Shown: positions 9,916 to 20,200, counted from the stretch's first letter. The stretch: DNA of 64,000 nt from Roseiarcus sp963806935 (GCA_963806935.1 CAWEAT010000008.1:62001-126000); one strand, 5' to 3'. The notes: generated by a model from the sequence alone, not told the origin. Numbers and translations: made by a program.

Positions 9916-10112
9916 CGCCCGCCTCTCGTCAAAGCCCCCCGCCCCAACGCCTCCCTTTTCAGACGAAGGGTCGACGCGGCGGTCCCGCATTCATCGGCGC
10001 GCCCGTTCCGCCGCGGACTCCTCGTCCGGCAGCAGAAAGACGCTCGCTGACAATGCCCGTCTCTCCACGGGCGATCGTCAGCCTCCTCCTTCTCCGCGAA
10101 CGAAGAAGGTCG

Positions 10113-10607
10113 TTATCGATACGGTGCGTCGAGCGCGATGTTGCGCGCCAACTCCCGCTCCCAGCGATCGCCATTGGCCAGCAATCGTTGCTTGTCGTAG
10201 TAAAGTTCTTCGCGCGTCTCGGTCGCGAATTCGAAATTCGGTCCTTCGACGATCGCGTCGACTGGACAGGCCTCCTGGCACATCCCGCAGTAGATGCACT
10301 TGACCATGTCGATGTCGTAACAAGTCGTGCGCCGGGTGCCGTCGTTGCGCCGTGGTCCCGCCTCGATGGTGATCGCCTGGGCCGGACAAATCGCCTCGCA
10401 CAGCTTGCAGGCGATGCAGCGCTCCTCGCCGTTGGGATAGCGGCGCAGCGCGTGCTCGCCGCGAAAACGGGGGCTCAGCGGCGTCTTCTCATGCGGATAG
10501 TTCAGCGTCGCCTTCGGCTTGAACATGTATTGGACCGACAGCGTGAGCGCCGCCAGGAATTCGCCGAGGAACAGCGAGCGGGCGGATTGAGCGAGCCTCA
10601 GAGCCAT
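10113..10607 (-). CDS. nuoI: NADH-quinone oxidoreductase subunit I (2x 4Fe-4S)
   Basis: A 164-residue ferredoxin-like subunit carrying clusters N6a and N6b: two motifs, CIACKLCEAICP and CIYCGMCQEACP, connect the peripheral arm to NuoB. Start at ATG 10607 (MALRLAQSARSL) because GGAGAGAAGG precedes it. The next 17 upstream codons are also open but overlap the nuoH end without a ribosome site. Confidence 0.96.
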   Translation of the reverse strand: MALRLAQSARSLFLGEFLAALTLSVQYMFKPKATLNYPHEKTPLSPRFRGEHALRRYPNGEERCIACKLCEAICPAQAITIEAGPRRNDGTRRTTCYDIDMVKCIYCGMCQEACPVDAIVEGPNFEFATETREELYYDKQRLLANGDRWERELARNIALDAPYR

Positions 10608-10624
10608 GGACCTTCTCTCCTCCG

Positions 10625-11800
10625 TCAGCCGAGAGGGGTCGAGGGGGTCGCGCCCCAACCGGTGAATTCGAGCACGCCGGCCACGACCACCACCATCACC
10701 AGCGAAATCGGCAGGAACACTTTCCAGCCAAGGCGCATCAATTGGTCATAACGATAGCGGGGCACGAACGCCTTCACCATCGAGAACATGAACACCACCG
10801 ACCACCCCTTGATCAGAAACCAGATGAGGCCCGGCACCCAGGTGAAGGGTGGAAACGGCAGTGGCGACAACCATCCGCCCAGAAACAGCAGCGCCGTCAT
10901 CGCCGACATGGTCAAGACGGCGACAAGCTCGGTGAGGAACTGCAGCAGGAAGAGCGAGGCCGAATATTCGACCGAATAACCGGCGACGAGCTCCAATTCG
11001 GCCTCCGTCAGATCGAATGGCGGGCGGTTGGTCTCGGCGAGCGCGGATATGAAGAAAATGACGAACATGGGCAAGAGCGGCAACCAGTACCAGCCGAGGA
11101 TACCCAATCGGGTATCTTGCGCGCGCACGATCTCGGACAGGTTGGTCGAGCCGGCGCACAGCACGACCGTCACGATCACGAAGCCGATCGACACCTCATA
11201 GGACACCATCTGAGCGGCTGCACGTAACGCCGAGAGCAGCGCATATTTTGAATTGGACGCCCACCCCGCCATGATGATGCCGTAGACCCCGAGCGAGGAG
11301 ATCGCGAAGAGATAGAGGAGGCCGACGTTGATGTCGCTGATCGACCAACCATCGGCCACCGGAATGACCGCCCACGCGGAGATCGCGAGCACGACCGAAA
11401 CCAACGGCGCAAACACAAACACGCCTTTGTTGGCGCTCGCCGGGATGACCGGCTCCTTGCAGATGAATTTAAGAAAGTCCGCGAACGGCTGCAGGACGCC
11501 CCACGGCCCGACCACGTTGGGCCCGCGCCGCAACTGAACCGAGCCCCAAATCTTGCGTTCGATATAGATCAGCGCCGCGGTCGAGAGAAGAAGGCATACC
11601 AGCAGCAGCAGGCTTTCGAGCACGTGCCTCAGCAGCGAGCCGGCATCGCTCTCGTGCATCCATTCGCCGGCCTCGGACATCGCGCCGCTTCTGATCAGAA
11701 GCCACAGCGCGGCGACGATCACAATGACGATGACGGCGCCGGCGCCGAGAATCGGTCCCCAGGGCGGAGAAGCTGGGCGGGTGGGTGTTGCGCTGCTCAT
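10625..11800 (-). CDS. nuoH: NADH-quinone oxidoreductase subunit H, with extra N-terminal helix
   Basis: Quinone-site membrane subunit of complex I. Conserved: RKIWGSVQLRRGPNVVGPWG, ETNRPPFDLTEAE and the C-terminal helices. At 391 residues it is longer than the usual 340-350: the first 40 residues contain an additional hydrophobic helix (VIVIVIVAALWLLI). The first ATG at 11800 has AGGGCG upstream and lies 12 bases after the nuoG stop. An internal ATG at codon 42 (MSEAGEWM) would give a more standard protein, so the start is not certain. Confidence 0.93.
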   Translation of the reverse strand: MSSATPTRPASPPWGPILGAGAVIVIVIVAALWLLIRSGAMSEAGEWMHESDAGSLLRHVLESLLLLVCLLLSTAALIYIERKIWGSVQLRRGPNVVGPWGVLQPFADFLKFICKEPVIPASANKGVFVFAPLVSVVLAISAWAVIPVADGWSISDINVGLLYLFAISSLGVYGIIMAGWASNSKYALLSALRAAAQMVSYEVSIGFVIVTVVLCAGSTNLSEIVRAQDTRLGILGWYWLPLLPMFVIFFISALAETNRPPFDLTEAELELVAGYSVEYSASLFLLQFLTELVAVLTMSAMTALLFLGGWLSPLPFPPFTWVPGLIWFLIKGWSVVFMFSMVKAFVPRYRYDQLMRLGWKVFLPISLVMVVVVAGVLEFTGWGATPSTPLG

Positions 11801-11812
11801 CGCGAAATCGCC

Positions 11813-13877
11813 CTATTCCGCCGCCTGGCGCTGAACGCCCCGTCCCAAGGCCGAACATTCGGCCATGACGCGAGAGGCGCGCGCGATCGGATTGGTGAGG
11901 TAAAAGTCGGCGACGGCCGATACGAAGGGCGCTTTGTCGATTGCGCCGCCGACCGCGCCGAGTTGGCCGAAGACGGCGGCGTCTGCAGGCGCGATCGTGT
12001 CGAATCGCACCAGGAAGGGATAGGCGGCGGCGAGCGCGGAACGCAGCTGGGTGAGCGAGTTCGAACGGCAGGCGCGCGCCGATCGGATCCGACAACGCGC
12101 GCAGGATCGACCAATCCTCGCGCGCGTCCCCGGGAGGGAACACGGCGCGCTCGGCGAATTGAGGCCGCCCCTCGGTGTTGACATAGATGCCGGTCTTTTC
12201 GGTGTAGGCCGCGCCCGGCAGGATGACGTCGGCTCTGTGCGCTCCGCGATCACCATGTGTGCCGACGTAGACGACGAAGGCGCCGGGCTCGATGTCGATC
12301 TCGTCGGCGCCAAGATTGATGAGGACGTCGACCGCATTCGTTTTCGCCATGGCGGGGGCGTCCAAGCCTTGTTCGCCGGGGACGAGGCCGAGATCGAGGC
12401 CGCCTACGCGCGATGCTGCGCTGTGCAGCACGTTGAACCCGCTCCACCCGTCTTTCACGACCCCAAGCGAGAGCGCGGCCTTGGCGGCGAGCGAGAGAAC
12501 CGCCTCGCCGTCCGGCCTTGCGAAAGCCGCAGCGCCAAGAATGAACATCGGCTTGATTTTGTTGGCCGGAGGATGGTCGGCGAACACGGCAAGGGATTCG
12601 GGCCCGGCGCCGAGGTAATTGTATTGATAGGTCAGGTCGGCCTTTTCGCCGACGAGCCCCGTCAGTACACCGCCGCCGAGCCAGCGCTTTCGGATGCGCG
12701 CATTGAGCACCGCCGCTTCGCGGCGCGGGTTCGATCCGATCACGAGGATCGCGTCCGCCTGGTCAATGCCGGCGATCGTCGAATTGAAGAGATAGGACGC
12801 GCGGCCGAACCTTGGATGGAGCTTCGAACCGTCCTGGCGACAATCGATGTTCGGCGAGCCAAGCTTGTCGAACAGCACCTTGAGCGCGAACATCTCTTCG
12901 ACCGCCGCCAGATCGCCGACGATCGCGCCGATCCGCGACGCCGATGTCGCCTTGACCTTGCGAGCGACCGCGCCGAAAGCCTCCGCCCAGCTCGCAGGCC
13001 TGAGCGAGCCGTCGACGCGCACGTAAGGCCGGTCGAGCCGCTGCGTCTTAAGCCCATCGACGATGTGGCGCGTCTTGTCGGAGATCCATTCCTCGTTGAT
13101 CGCGTCGTTGACGCGCGGGAGGATGCGTACGATCTCGCGGCCGCGAGAATCGACCCGGATCGATGATCCCAGCGCATCCATGACGTCGACCAACTCGGTC
13201 TTGACGTACTCCCATGGGCGGGCGTGGAACGCGGTTGGTTTCGAGGTAAGGGCTCCGACCGGGCACAGGTCGACGGCGTTGCCCTGCAGTTCGGACGTCA
13301 GCGCCTGCTCGAGATAGGAGGTGATCTCCATGTCTTCGCCGCGGCCGATCGCGCCGAGTTCCGGAACGCCGGCGACTTCAGTCACAAAGCGGACACAGCG
13401 CGTGCATTGGATGCAACGGTTCATCGAGGTCTTGATCAAGGGCCCGATGAACTTGTCCTCGACGGCGCGCTTGTTCTCGGAAAAGCGCGACGAATCGGCG
13501 CCATACCCCATCGCCTGATCCTGCAGGTCGCATTCTCCGCCCTGGTCGCAGATCGGGCAGTCGAGCGGATGGTTGATGAGGAGGAACTCCATCACCCCCT
13601 TGCGCGCCTTGCGCGCCATCGGCGAGTTGGTGAACACGACCGGCGGCTCTCCGTTCGGCCCCGGCCGCAGATCCTTGACCGCCATGGCGCAGGAGGCGGT
13701 CGGCTTGGGCGGGCCGCCCTTCACCTCGACCAGGCACATCCGGCAGTTGCCGGCGATCGAGAGCCGTTCATGGAAGCAGAACCGTGGCACCTCCGCCCCG
13801 GCCGCTTCGCAAGCCTGCAGGAGCGTGTATTCGGCAGGAATGTCGATTTCCTTGCCGTCGATGACGATCTTGCTCAT
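11813..13877 (-). CDS. nuoG: NADH-quinone oxidoreductase subunit G, frameshifted by +1
   Basis: Large Fe-S subunit of the NADH arm: N-terminal 2Fe-2S domain (CFHERLSIAGNCRMC), His/Cys 4Fe-4S motif (HPLDCPICDQGGEC), 4Fe-4S pair (CIQCTRC and later CPVG), then a molybdopterin-oxidoreductase-like domain. The frame is lost near residue 605 at the TT doublet 12060-12061; removing one base continues as SLTQLRSALAAAYPF and ends at 11813, giving 687 residues, a normal length. The corrected site contains GACTC (GANTC). The start codon overlaps the pentapeptide gene stop by 4 bases. Confidence 0.92.
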
Positions 13878-14215
13878 GCGCTTCTCGCCGCATGGCCGGC
13901 CCGCCAATATTCGAGAAGGTCGTTGACCGCGAGACCGTCGATGGTCATCCCCTCCAGGTTCGCGGACGTGATCGACGCTCCGGAGAGATTGGCCTTTTCA
14001 ATTCGAAGGCCGGCGAGATTGGCGTCGTGAACCCGCCAGCCCGACATGTTCAGATCTTCGAGGACGCAGCCGGCCATGTTGATGTTGCGATATTCGCCCC
14101 CTGAAAGATTCACGTCGTCAAAGCGCGACCCGGAGAGATTCACCTTGCGGAACGACGAACCCGCCAGGTCGGCCATGTGCGCTTCCAATCGCCGCGTTTC
14201 GCCCTCGATCTTCAT
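13874..14215 (-). CDS. pentapeptide-repeat protein inside the nuo operon
   Basis: A 113-residue protein made almost wholly of pentapeptide repeats of the A(N/D)LxG type (KVNLSGSRFDDVNLS, ANLSGASITSANLEG), expected to form a short right-handed quadrilateral beta-helix. No signal peptide or membrane helix. Its stop overlaps the nuoG start (ATGA) and it begins 22 bases after the DUF3291 gene, so it should be co-translated with complex I genes. The function is unknown; the position suggests a role with complex I assembly or the NADH arm, but that is inference only. Confidence 0.85.
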   Translation of the reverse strand: MKIEGETRRLEAHMADLAGSSFRKVNLSGSRFDDVNLSGGEYRNINMAGCVLEDLNMSGWRVHDANLAGLRIEKANLSGASITSANLEGMTIDGLAVNDLLEYWRAGHAARSA

Positions 14216-14237
14216 GGCGTTGATCCCATGCGCCCGC

Positions 14238-14705
14238 TTAACCGCATTTCCGGCTCATCCACAGCTTGATGTGCGCTAGGTGGCTCCAGCCGAACGCGAG
14301 GTCGCTATCGCCGTGCGCCCTCAAATACTCAAGCCGCCCCATCGCCTCGGCCAGGTCGGGAACGTGTCCGGCGGGGACGGTCCACATGACGAAATGCGGC
14401 GCCGCAAGCTTCTCGAACCAGTCGCCCTTACGGTTGTAGATCTGCTTGTGGACAGTCGCCCAGACAAAGCGCTCGAGCGCTTCGACGCTTTCCCATACCG
14501 AAAGATTGACCGCCATCGTCGGATCGGTCTCCGGCCGGATGGCGGTCGCATTGTTGCTATCGTCTTTGAGGCGCCACACAAATCCCTCGCTGCGCTCGGC
14601 AAGGGCATTGATCCGATCGAGATTTGTCATGAACCCCGCCATCCGCGGGTCGTCGGTCGGATAGCGAAACCGGCCGATGTTGAGCTGGGCGATGTGAGTT
14701 GTCAT
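14238..14705 (-). CDS. DUF3291 family protein inside the nuo operon
   Basis: A 155-residue protein matching the DUF3291 pattern (dimeric alpha+beta barrel, monooxygenase-like fold): HIAQLNIGRFRYP at the start, FVWRLKD, NLSVWESVEALERFVW, FVMWTVPAGH and GWSHL. No known activity. It starts 3 bases after the nuoF stop, so it is firmly inside the nuo transcription unit, next to the pentapeptide-repeat gene. I know of no established role for this family in complex I. Confidence 0.82.
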   Translation of the reverse strand: MTTHIAQLNIGRFRYPTDDPRMAGFMTNLDRINALAERSEGFVWRLKDDSNNATAIRPETDPTMAVNLSVWESVEALERFVWATVHKQIYNRKGDWFEKLAAPHFVMWTVPAGHVPDLAEAMGRLEYLRAHGDSDLAFGWSHLAHIKLWMSRKCG

Positions 14706-14708
14706 GGG

Positions 14709-16013
14709 TTACTCCGCCGCCGCCCGCAATGGCTCGCTCGCCGGGTTGGCGGCATATTGATCGATGCGCCGCTCGATCTCGGGGCGGAAATGGGCGATGA
14801 GTCCCTGGATCGGCCACGCCGCAGCGTCGCCGAGCGCGCAAATGGTGTGCCCTTCGACCTGCTTGGTCACGTCGAGCAGCATGTCGATCTCGCGCTTCTG
14901 CGCGCGGCCCTGAACCATGCGCTCCATGACCCGCCACATCCAACCCGCCCCTTCGCGGCAGGGTGTGCACTGACCGCAACTCTCGTGCTTGTAGAAATAG
15001 GAGAGGCGCGCGATGGCGCGGATGATGTCGGTCGACTTATCCATCACGATCGCCGCCGCCGTGCCGAGGCCGGACTTGAGTTTAGCAAGCGAGTCGAAAT
15101 CCATCGGACAGTCGATGATCTGGGCCGCGGGAACGAGCCGCACCGAGGCTCCGCCGGGAATGACCGCAAGCAGATTGTCCCAGCCGCCGCGCACGCCGCC
15201 GCAATGTTTCTCGATCAGCTCGCGGAACGGGATCGACATCGCCTCCTCGACATTGCATGGCTTGTTGACGTGGCCGGAGATGCAGAAGACCTTGGTGCCG
15301 AAATTGTTGGGTGCGCCGAAACTTGTGAACCACGATGCGCCACGCCGCAGGATCGTGGGCGCGACGGCGATCAACTCGACATTGTTGACGGTCGTCGGGG
15401 AGCCGTAGAGCCCCATTCCGGCAGGAAACGGGGGCTTCATGCGCGGCATGCCTTTCTTGCCCTCGAGCGACTCGAGCATCGCCGTCTCCTCGCCGCAAAT
15501 GTAGGCCCCCGCGCCATGGTGCACGTAGAGGTCAAACGGCCAGCCGTGGATGTTGTCTTTGCCGATGAGCCGCGCCTCGTAAGCCTCATCGACAGCTGCT
15601 TCGAGGCGCTCGCGCTCCTGGATGTATTCGCCGCGCACGTAAATGTAACAGGCGTGAGCGCCCATCGCGAACGAAGCGATCAGCGCCCCTTCGACCAGCG
15701 TGTGCGGGTCGTTGCGCATGATCTCCCGGTCCTTGCAGGTCCCGGGCTCGGATTCGTCGGCGTTGATGACGAGGTAATGCGGGCGCTTGGGATCGACGGT
15801 CTTCGGCATGAATGACCATTTGAGTCCGGTCGGGAACCCGGCGCCCCCTCGCCCGCGCAGACCCGAAGCTTTCATTTCGGCGATGATCCAGTCGCGTCCC
15901 TTGTCGATGATTGCCTTGGTCCCGTCCCAATTCCCGCGCGCCCGCGCGCCCTTCAGGCTGCGGTCGCCCAGTCCGTAGAGATTGGTGAAGATGCGATCCT
16001 TGTCTTCCAGCAT
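14709..16013 (-). CDS. nuoF: NADH-quinone oxidoreductase subunit F
   Basis: NADH- and FMN-binding subunit of complex I, 434 residues. Seen: GLRGRGGAGFPTGLKW (NADH/FMN site), the glycine-rich GAGAYICGEETA, and the 4Fe-4S (N3) motif SCGQCTPCREG. It starts 3 bases after the nuoE stop and is followed 3 bases later by the DUF3291 gene rather than by nuoG. Confidence 0.97.
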   Translation of the reverse strand: MLEDKDRIFTNLYGLGDRSLKGARARGNWDGTKAIIDKGRDWIIAEMKASGLRGRGGAGFPTGLKWSFMPKTVDPKRPHYLVINADESEPGTCKDREIMRNDPHTLVEGALIASFAMGAHACYIYVRGEYIQERERLEAAVDEAYEARLIGKDNIHGWPFDLYVHHGAGAYICGEETAMLESLEGKKGMPRMKPPFPAGMGLYGSPTTVNNVELIAVAPTILRRGASWFTSFGAPNNFGTKVFCISGHVNKPCNVEEAMSIPFRELIEKHCGGVRGGWDNLLAVIPGGASVRLVPAAQIIDCPMDFDSLAKLKSGLGTAAAIVMDKSTDIIRAIARLSYFYKHESCGQCTPCREGAGWMWRVMERMVQGRAQKREIDMLLDVTKQVEGHTICALGDAAAWPIQGLIAHFRPEIERRIDQYAANPASEPLRAAAE

Positions 16014-16016
16014 CGC

Positions 16017-17088
16017 TCAGTCCCCGATCTTCCCGGTCGGCAGATGGGTGTGGGTCTGGTCGTCCTTAGGTCCGCTTTCACCGGCGGCAAGCCTCACGGC
16101 CTGGGCCACCCATTGCTCACGATCGATGCGGCCGGGAAACGACAGATAGGTTGCGACCCATCGAATCTCGGTTCTCACCCAGGCGGCGATCTGTTCGAAG
16201 TGATAGACGCCAAGCTCGTGCAGGCGCTTCTCGTTGACCGGACCCACGCCCTTGATCCGCTGCAGGTCGTCCGGGCCGCTGCCGCGCGGGGCCTCGAGGG
16301 CGCTGGGGCGCTTGCCGACCGCGTTGGCCTTCTGCTCCGGCGACGCGTCGGCCGGCAGGGTCGCAAGAGTTCGCCTCGATGTGCGCGGCTTCCGCTTCCG
16401 CATGTGCGTGTGCCGAGGCATCGTCCAGGGGAGGCGGCGACTCGTCGTTCGCGGGCGCCGGAGCGGTAGGCGCGCCATGACCGTCGGCGCCATAAAGGCT
16501 CGTGAGCGAGGTCAGGCCGCCGACCGGCTCCGACGAGACGCGCCCCACCTGGGAACCGATCCTGACCGGACGGCCCGCCGCGAGATCGTCGAGCAATTTG
16601 GCAAAAATCTCCGGTGTCAGGTCCTCGTAGTAGTCGTCGTTGATCTGCACCATCGGCGCATTGCAACAGGCGCCCAGGCACTCGACCTCGGTCCACGAGA
16701 ACAGGCCGTCGGACGTCACATGACCCTGCTCGCCGATGCGCTTGCGGCAGACCGCCTTGAGGTCTTCGGCGCCGCACAGCATGCAGGGCGTCGTGCCGCA
16801 GAGTTGAACGTAGTGACGGCCGACCGGCGCCAGATTGAACATTGTGTAGAAGGTCGCAACTTCCAGCACGCGGATATTTGGCATTTCGAGCATCGCGGCA
16901 ACCGCCTCGATCGCCGACCGGGGGAGCCAGTAACCGCTTTGCTTCTGTGCGCGCCACAACAGCGCGAGGACCGCCGACGCCTGCCGGCCGGGTGGATATT
17001 TCGCGAGCTCCTTCTTCGCCCACGCCTCATTCTCAGGCGTGAACTCGAAGCCTGTCGGCTGTTCGTCGGCGAGACGGCGGACGGACAT
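16017..17088 (-). CDS. nuoE: NADH-quinone oxidoreductase subunit E with C-terminal extension, frameshifted by +1
   Basis: The first 160 residues or so are the thioredoxin-like 2Fe-2S subunit of complex I (CGTTPCML ... ECLGACCNAP). A long His/Ala/Glu linker follows, then a helix-hairpin-helix-like tail (LQRIKGVGPVNEKRLHEL) typical of rhizobial NuoE. The tail is in another frame: the break is at the TT doublet 16370-16371, and removing one base joins the parts into 356 residues. The corrected site is GAGTC (GANTC). Confidence 0.9.
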
Positions 17089-17123
17089 CGGTCAGAAGGT
17101 CCTCATCGACGTGTCGACCTGGA

Positions 17124-18315
17124 TCATCGGTCGACCTCCCCGAACACGATATCGATCGACCCGAGGATGGCGCTGACATCGGCGAGCATATGTTTGCGAC
17201 ACAGGAAATCCATAGCCTGGAGATGCGCGAAACCCGGCGCCCGTAGCTTCACGCGATACGGTTTGTTGGAGCCGTCGGACACAAGATAGACGCCGAACTC
17301 GCCCTTGGGCGCTTCGACAGCGGCATAGACTTCGCCCGCCGGCACCTTATAGCCCTCGGTATAGAGCTTGAAGTGGTGGATGAGCGCTTCCATCGACCTT
17401 TTCATGTCGGCGCGGTGCGGCGGCGCGACCTTACCGTCATCAGTCTTCACCGGTCCTTGTCCGTCGGCCGAGTTCAGCTTTTCACAGCACTGCCTTATTA
17501 TCTTTACCGACTGGCGCATCTCTTCCATGCGGATCACGTATCGATCGTAGCAGTCGCCGTTCTTGCCGACCGGAATGTCAAAGTCCATCTCCTCGTAGCA
17601 CTCATATGGCTGGGCCTTGCGCAGGTCCCACGGCGCGCCGGAGCCGCGCACCATCACGCCGGAGAAGCCCCAGGCCCATGCGTCGGCAAGTTTGACGACT
17701 CCGATGTCGACATTGCGCTGCTTGAAGATGCGGTTTCCGGTGAGCAGGGTCTCCATGTCGTCGCAAATCCCAAGGAACGGATCGCAGAATGCCTCGATGT
17801 CATCGACGAGTTTGCGCGGCAGGTCCTGGTGGACACCGCCCGGACGGAAGTAGGCGGCGTGCATGCGCGAGCCGCTCGCGCGCTCGTAGAAGACCATCAG
17901 CTTCTCGCGCTCCTCGAACCCCCAGAGTATTGGGGTCATCGCTCCGACATCATTCGCTTGCGTCGTGATCTGGAGCAGATGCGAGAGCAGGCGGCCGATT
18001 TCGGAATAAAGCACACGGATCAGCTGCGCTCGACGGGGAATGGAAACGCCCAGGAGCCGCTCGACCGCCAGCGCATAAGCGTGTTCCTGATTTCATCGGC
18101 GCGACATAGTCGAGCCGATCGAGATAGGGGACATTCTGCAGATAGGTTCGCGCCTCCATCAATTTCTCGGTGCCGCGATGCAGGAGGCCGATATGCGGGT
18201 CGACGCGCTCAACCACCTCGCCGTCGAGCTCGAGGACAAGGCGCAATACGCCGTGCGCCGCCGGATGCTGCGGCCCGAAGTTGATCGAGAAGTTGCGGAG
18301 GTTCTGGTCGGTCAC
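17124..18315 (-). CDS. nuoD: NADH-quinone oxidoreductase subunit D, frameshifted by +1
   Basis: 49-kDa subunit forming the quinone pocket; 396 residues after repair. N-terminal INFGPQHPAAHGVLRLVLEL and LLHRGTEKLME are in one frame, and the rest (RVLYSEIGRLLSHLL ... SIDIVFGEVDR) in another. The break is at the TTT run 18091-18093 (AAA on the coding strand). With two bases instead of three the protein reads APMNQEHAYALAVERL, the universal NuoD sequence, and the site becomes GAATC (GANTC). Starts 10 bases after nuoC. Confidence 0.92.
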
Positions 18316-18325
18316 TGCCTCTTCC

Positions 18326-18925
18326 CTACTGACCCTTCGCCTTCTCGTCTCCGGGCAGCGGCGCGCCTTCCCAAGGGCTAAGGAAATCGAACTGGCGGAA
18401 TTCCTGATTGAGCCGCACCGGCTCGTACCGCACCCGCTTGTCCTCGTCGTCGTAGCGGACCTCGACGAACCCGGTCATCGGGAAATCCTTGCGCAACGGG
18501 TGACCTTCGAAGCCGTAATCGGTCAGGATTCGCCGCAAGTCCGGATGGCCGTCGAACAGGACGCCGAACAAGTCGTAAATCTCGCGCTCGTACCAGTCCG
18601 CACCAGGATAGACCGCCGTTGCGCTCGGGACGGGCGTATGATCGTCGGTCGCGACCTTGACCCTGATCCGCCGGTTCAGCTTCGGGGCCAGCAAGTGATA
18701 GACCACGTCGAACCGCTTCTCGCGCTCCGGGTAATCGGCCCCCGAGATGTCGATGATCGAGATGAACCCAGCCGCAGGATCGTCGCGAAGGAACTCCAGG
18801 GTCTCATTGAGGCGCGACGGATCGACGGTCAGCGTCAGCTCGCCGAATGCGAAAACGGAATCCAGCACCGCGCCAGGCGCGGCGGCGACAAGTTTCGCTG
18901 CGATGGTCTCAAGTTGGTCGTCCAT
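18326..18925 (-). CDS. nuoC: NADH-quinone oxidoreductase subunit C
   Basis: 30-kDa-type subunit of complex I, 199 residues: DYPEREKRFDVVYHLL and YEREIYDLFGVLFDGHPDLRR are family signatures. As the sequence stands it is in one open frame with nuoB, which looks like a NuoBC fusion, but the junction is better explained by a +1 error in the nuoB stop region. I place the start at ATG 18925 (MDDQLETIAAK), with GGAG 11 bases upstream. Confidence 0.9.
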   Translation of the reverse strand: MDDQLETIAAKLVAAAPGAVLDSVFAFGELTLTVDPSRLNETLEFLRDDPAAGFISIIDISGADYPEREKRFDVVYHLLAPKLNRRIRVKVATDDHTPVPSATAVYPGADWYEREIYDLFGVLFDGHPDLRRILTDYGFEGHPLRKDFPMTGFVEVRYDDEDKRVRYEPVRLNQEFRQFDFLSPWEGAPLPGDEKAKGQ

Positions 18926-18966
18926 TCGCCCAAACGCTCCGGCCTCTTCAGCGCTCCCGCCGTCCC

Positions 18967-19543
18967 TCAGCGCTTCAATCGTTCCCGTGCGCCGGATTTT
19001 CTTCTGCAGCATCAGCACTCCATAGAGTAGCGCTTCAGCAGTGGGAGGACAGCCAGGCACGTAGATATCCACGGGCACAATGCGGTCGCATCCCCGCACC
19101 ACCGAATAGGAATAATGGTAGTACCCGCCGCCATTGGCGCACGAACCCATCGAAATGACGTAACGCGGTTCGGGCATCTGGTCGTACACCTTTCGCAGCG
19201 CCGGAGCCATCTTATTGGTCAGCGTCCCCGCAACGATCATCACATCCGACTGGCGCGGGCTTCCGCGCGGCGCGAAGCCGAACCGCTCAACGTCGTAGCG
19301 CGGCATCGACAGCTGCATCATCTCGACCGCGCAGCAGGCGAGGCCAAAAGTCATCCACATCAGCGAGCCCGTGCGCGCCCATTGGATGAGGTCGTCGGTC
19401 GTGGTGACGAGAAATCCCTTGTCCGCCAGTTCGTCGCTGATCGAGCCAAAGAATCGATCTTCTGGCCGCAGCGGCTTACCGGTCAGTGGATTAAGAAGAT
19501 CCGTCAGCCCAAGCGCGGCGGTCGAGCTGGCGCTCAATCCCAT
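18967..19543 (-). CDS. nuoB: NADH-quinone oxidoreductase subunit B, +1 shift before the stop
   Basis: Carries the terminal 4Fe-4S cluster N2: tandem cysteines in TFGLACCAVEMM, then SMGSCANGGGYYHYSY and VDIYVPGCPPTAEALLYG. Removing one base from the TT doublet 18974-18975 ends the protein as RRTGTIER-stop, the C-terminus seen in nearly all alphaproteobacterial NuoB, with 191 residues. Without that correction it runs into nuoC. ATG 19543 overlaps the nuoA end by 10 bases and has GGAG upstream. Confidence 0.92.
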
Positions 19544-19899
19544 TCGAGCGCTCCTTTGTTCCATTCGTACACAAAGCCGATGGCGAGCACGCCCAGGAAC
19601 AACATCATCGACCAGAATCCCAGCGCGCCAATGTCATGGAAAACGATCGCCCAGGGAAACAGGAACGCCACCTCGAGATCGAAGATGATGAAGAGGAGCG
19701 AGACCAAGTAAAAGCGGGCGTCGAAGCGCATGCGCGCGTCATCGAATGGAGGAAAACCGCATTCGTAAGGCGAAAGTTTCTCGGCGTCCGGAGCCCGATA
19801 AGCCACCAGGAAAGGCGCGATCATCAGAGCGCCGCCGATCAGCGTGGCGAGCACAATGAACACGACCAGCGGCATGTAATCGGACATAAGGCTCGGCAT
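19534..19899 (-). CDS. nuoA: NADH-quinone oxidoreductase subunit A
   Basis: Small three-helix subunit of complex I, 121 residues from ATG 19899 (MPSLMSDYMPLVV); AAGG is just upstream. The second ATG at 19887 is an alternative. Signatures: EKLSPYECGFPPFDDAR, FYLVSLLFIIFDLEVAFLFP and the tail VYEWNKGALEWD. First gene of the operon; the roughly 220 bases up to tRNA-Asp should hold the nuo promoter, though I cannot pick out a clear -35/-10 pair. Confidence 0.95.
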   Translation of the reverse strand: MPSLMSDYMPLVVFIVLATLIGGALMIAPFLVAYRAPDAEKLSPYECGFPPFDDARMRFDARFYLVSLLFIIFDLEVAFLFPWAIVFHDIGALGFWSMMLFLGVLAIGFVYEWNKGALEWD

Positions 19900-20123
19900 G
19901 GCCTTGCTCTTCAGGTTGCAACCCGGCGGGACACGCGGAATATTGGCCGAACGGCGGACGCTCCGCGCCTGTCTCTGAAGGCGTATCGCAGTGCAGCGAG
20001 GCATGCAAGACGAAAGGACCTAATTCGCCGGCAGAAGGCCGCAACGCCGCTCGGCGCACGCGAACGGACCCAATCTCCCGGATCAATTCCCCAAGGGGAG
20101 CACGCCGCCAATCGCAGGGGAAA

Positions 20124-20200
<77 letters not shown>

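Noticed and set aside
18326..19564. Natural NuoBC fusion protein
   Set aside because: One-base repair restores the exact NuoB C-terminus and stop, plus a separate nuoC start. Neighbouring nuo genes carry the same kind of error.
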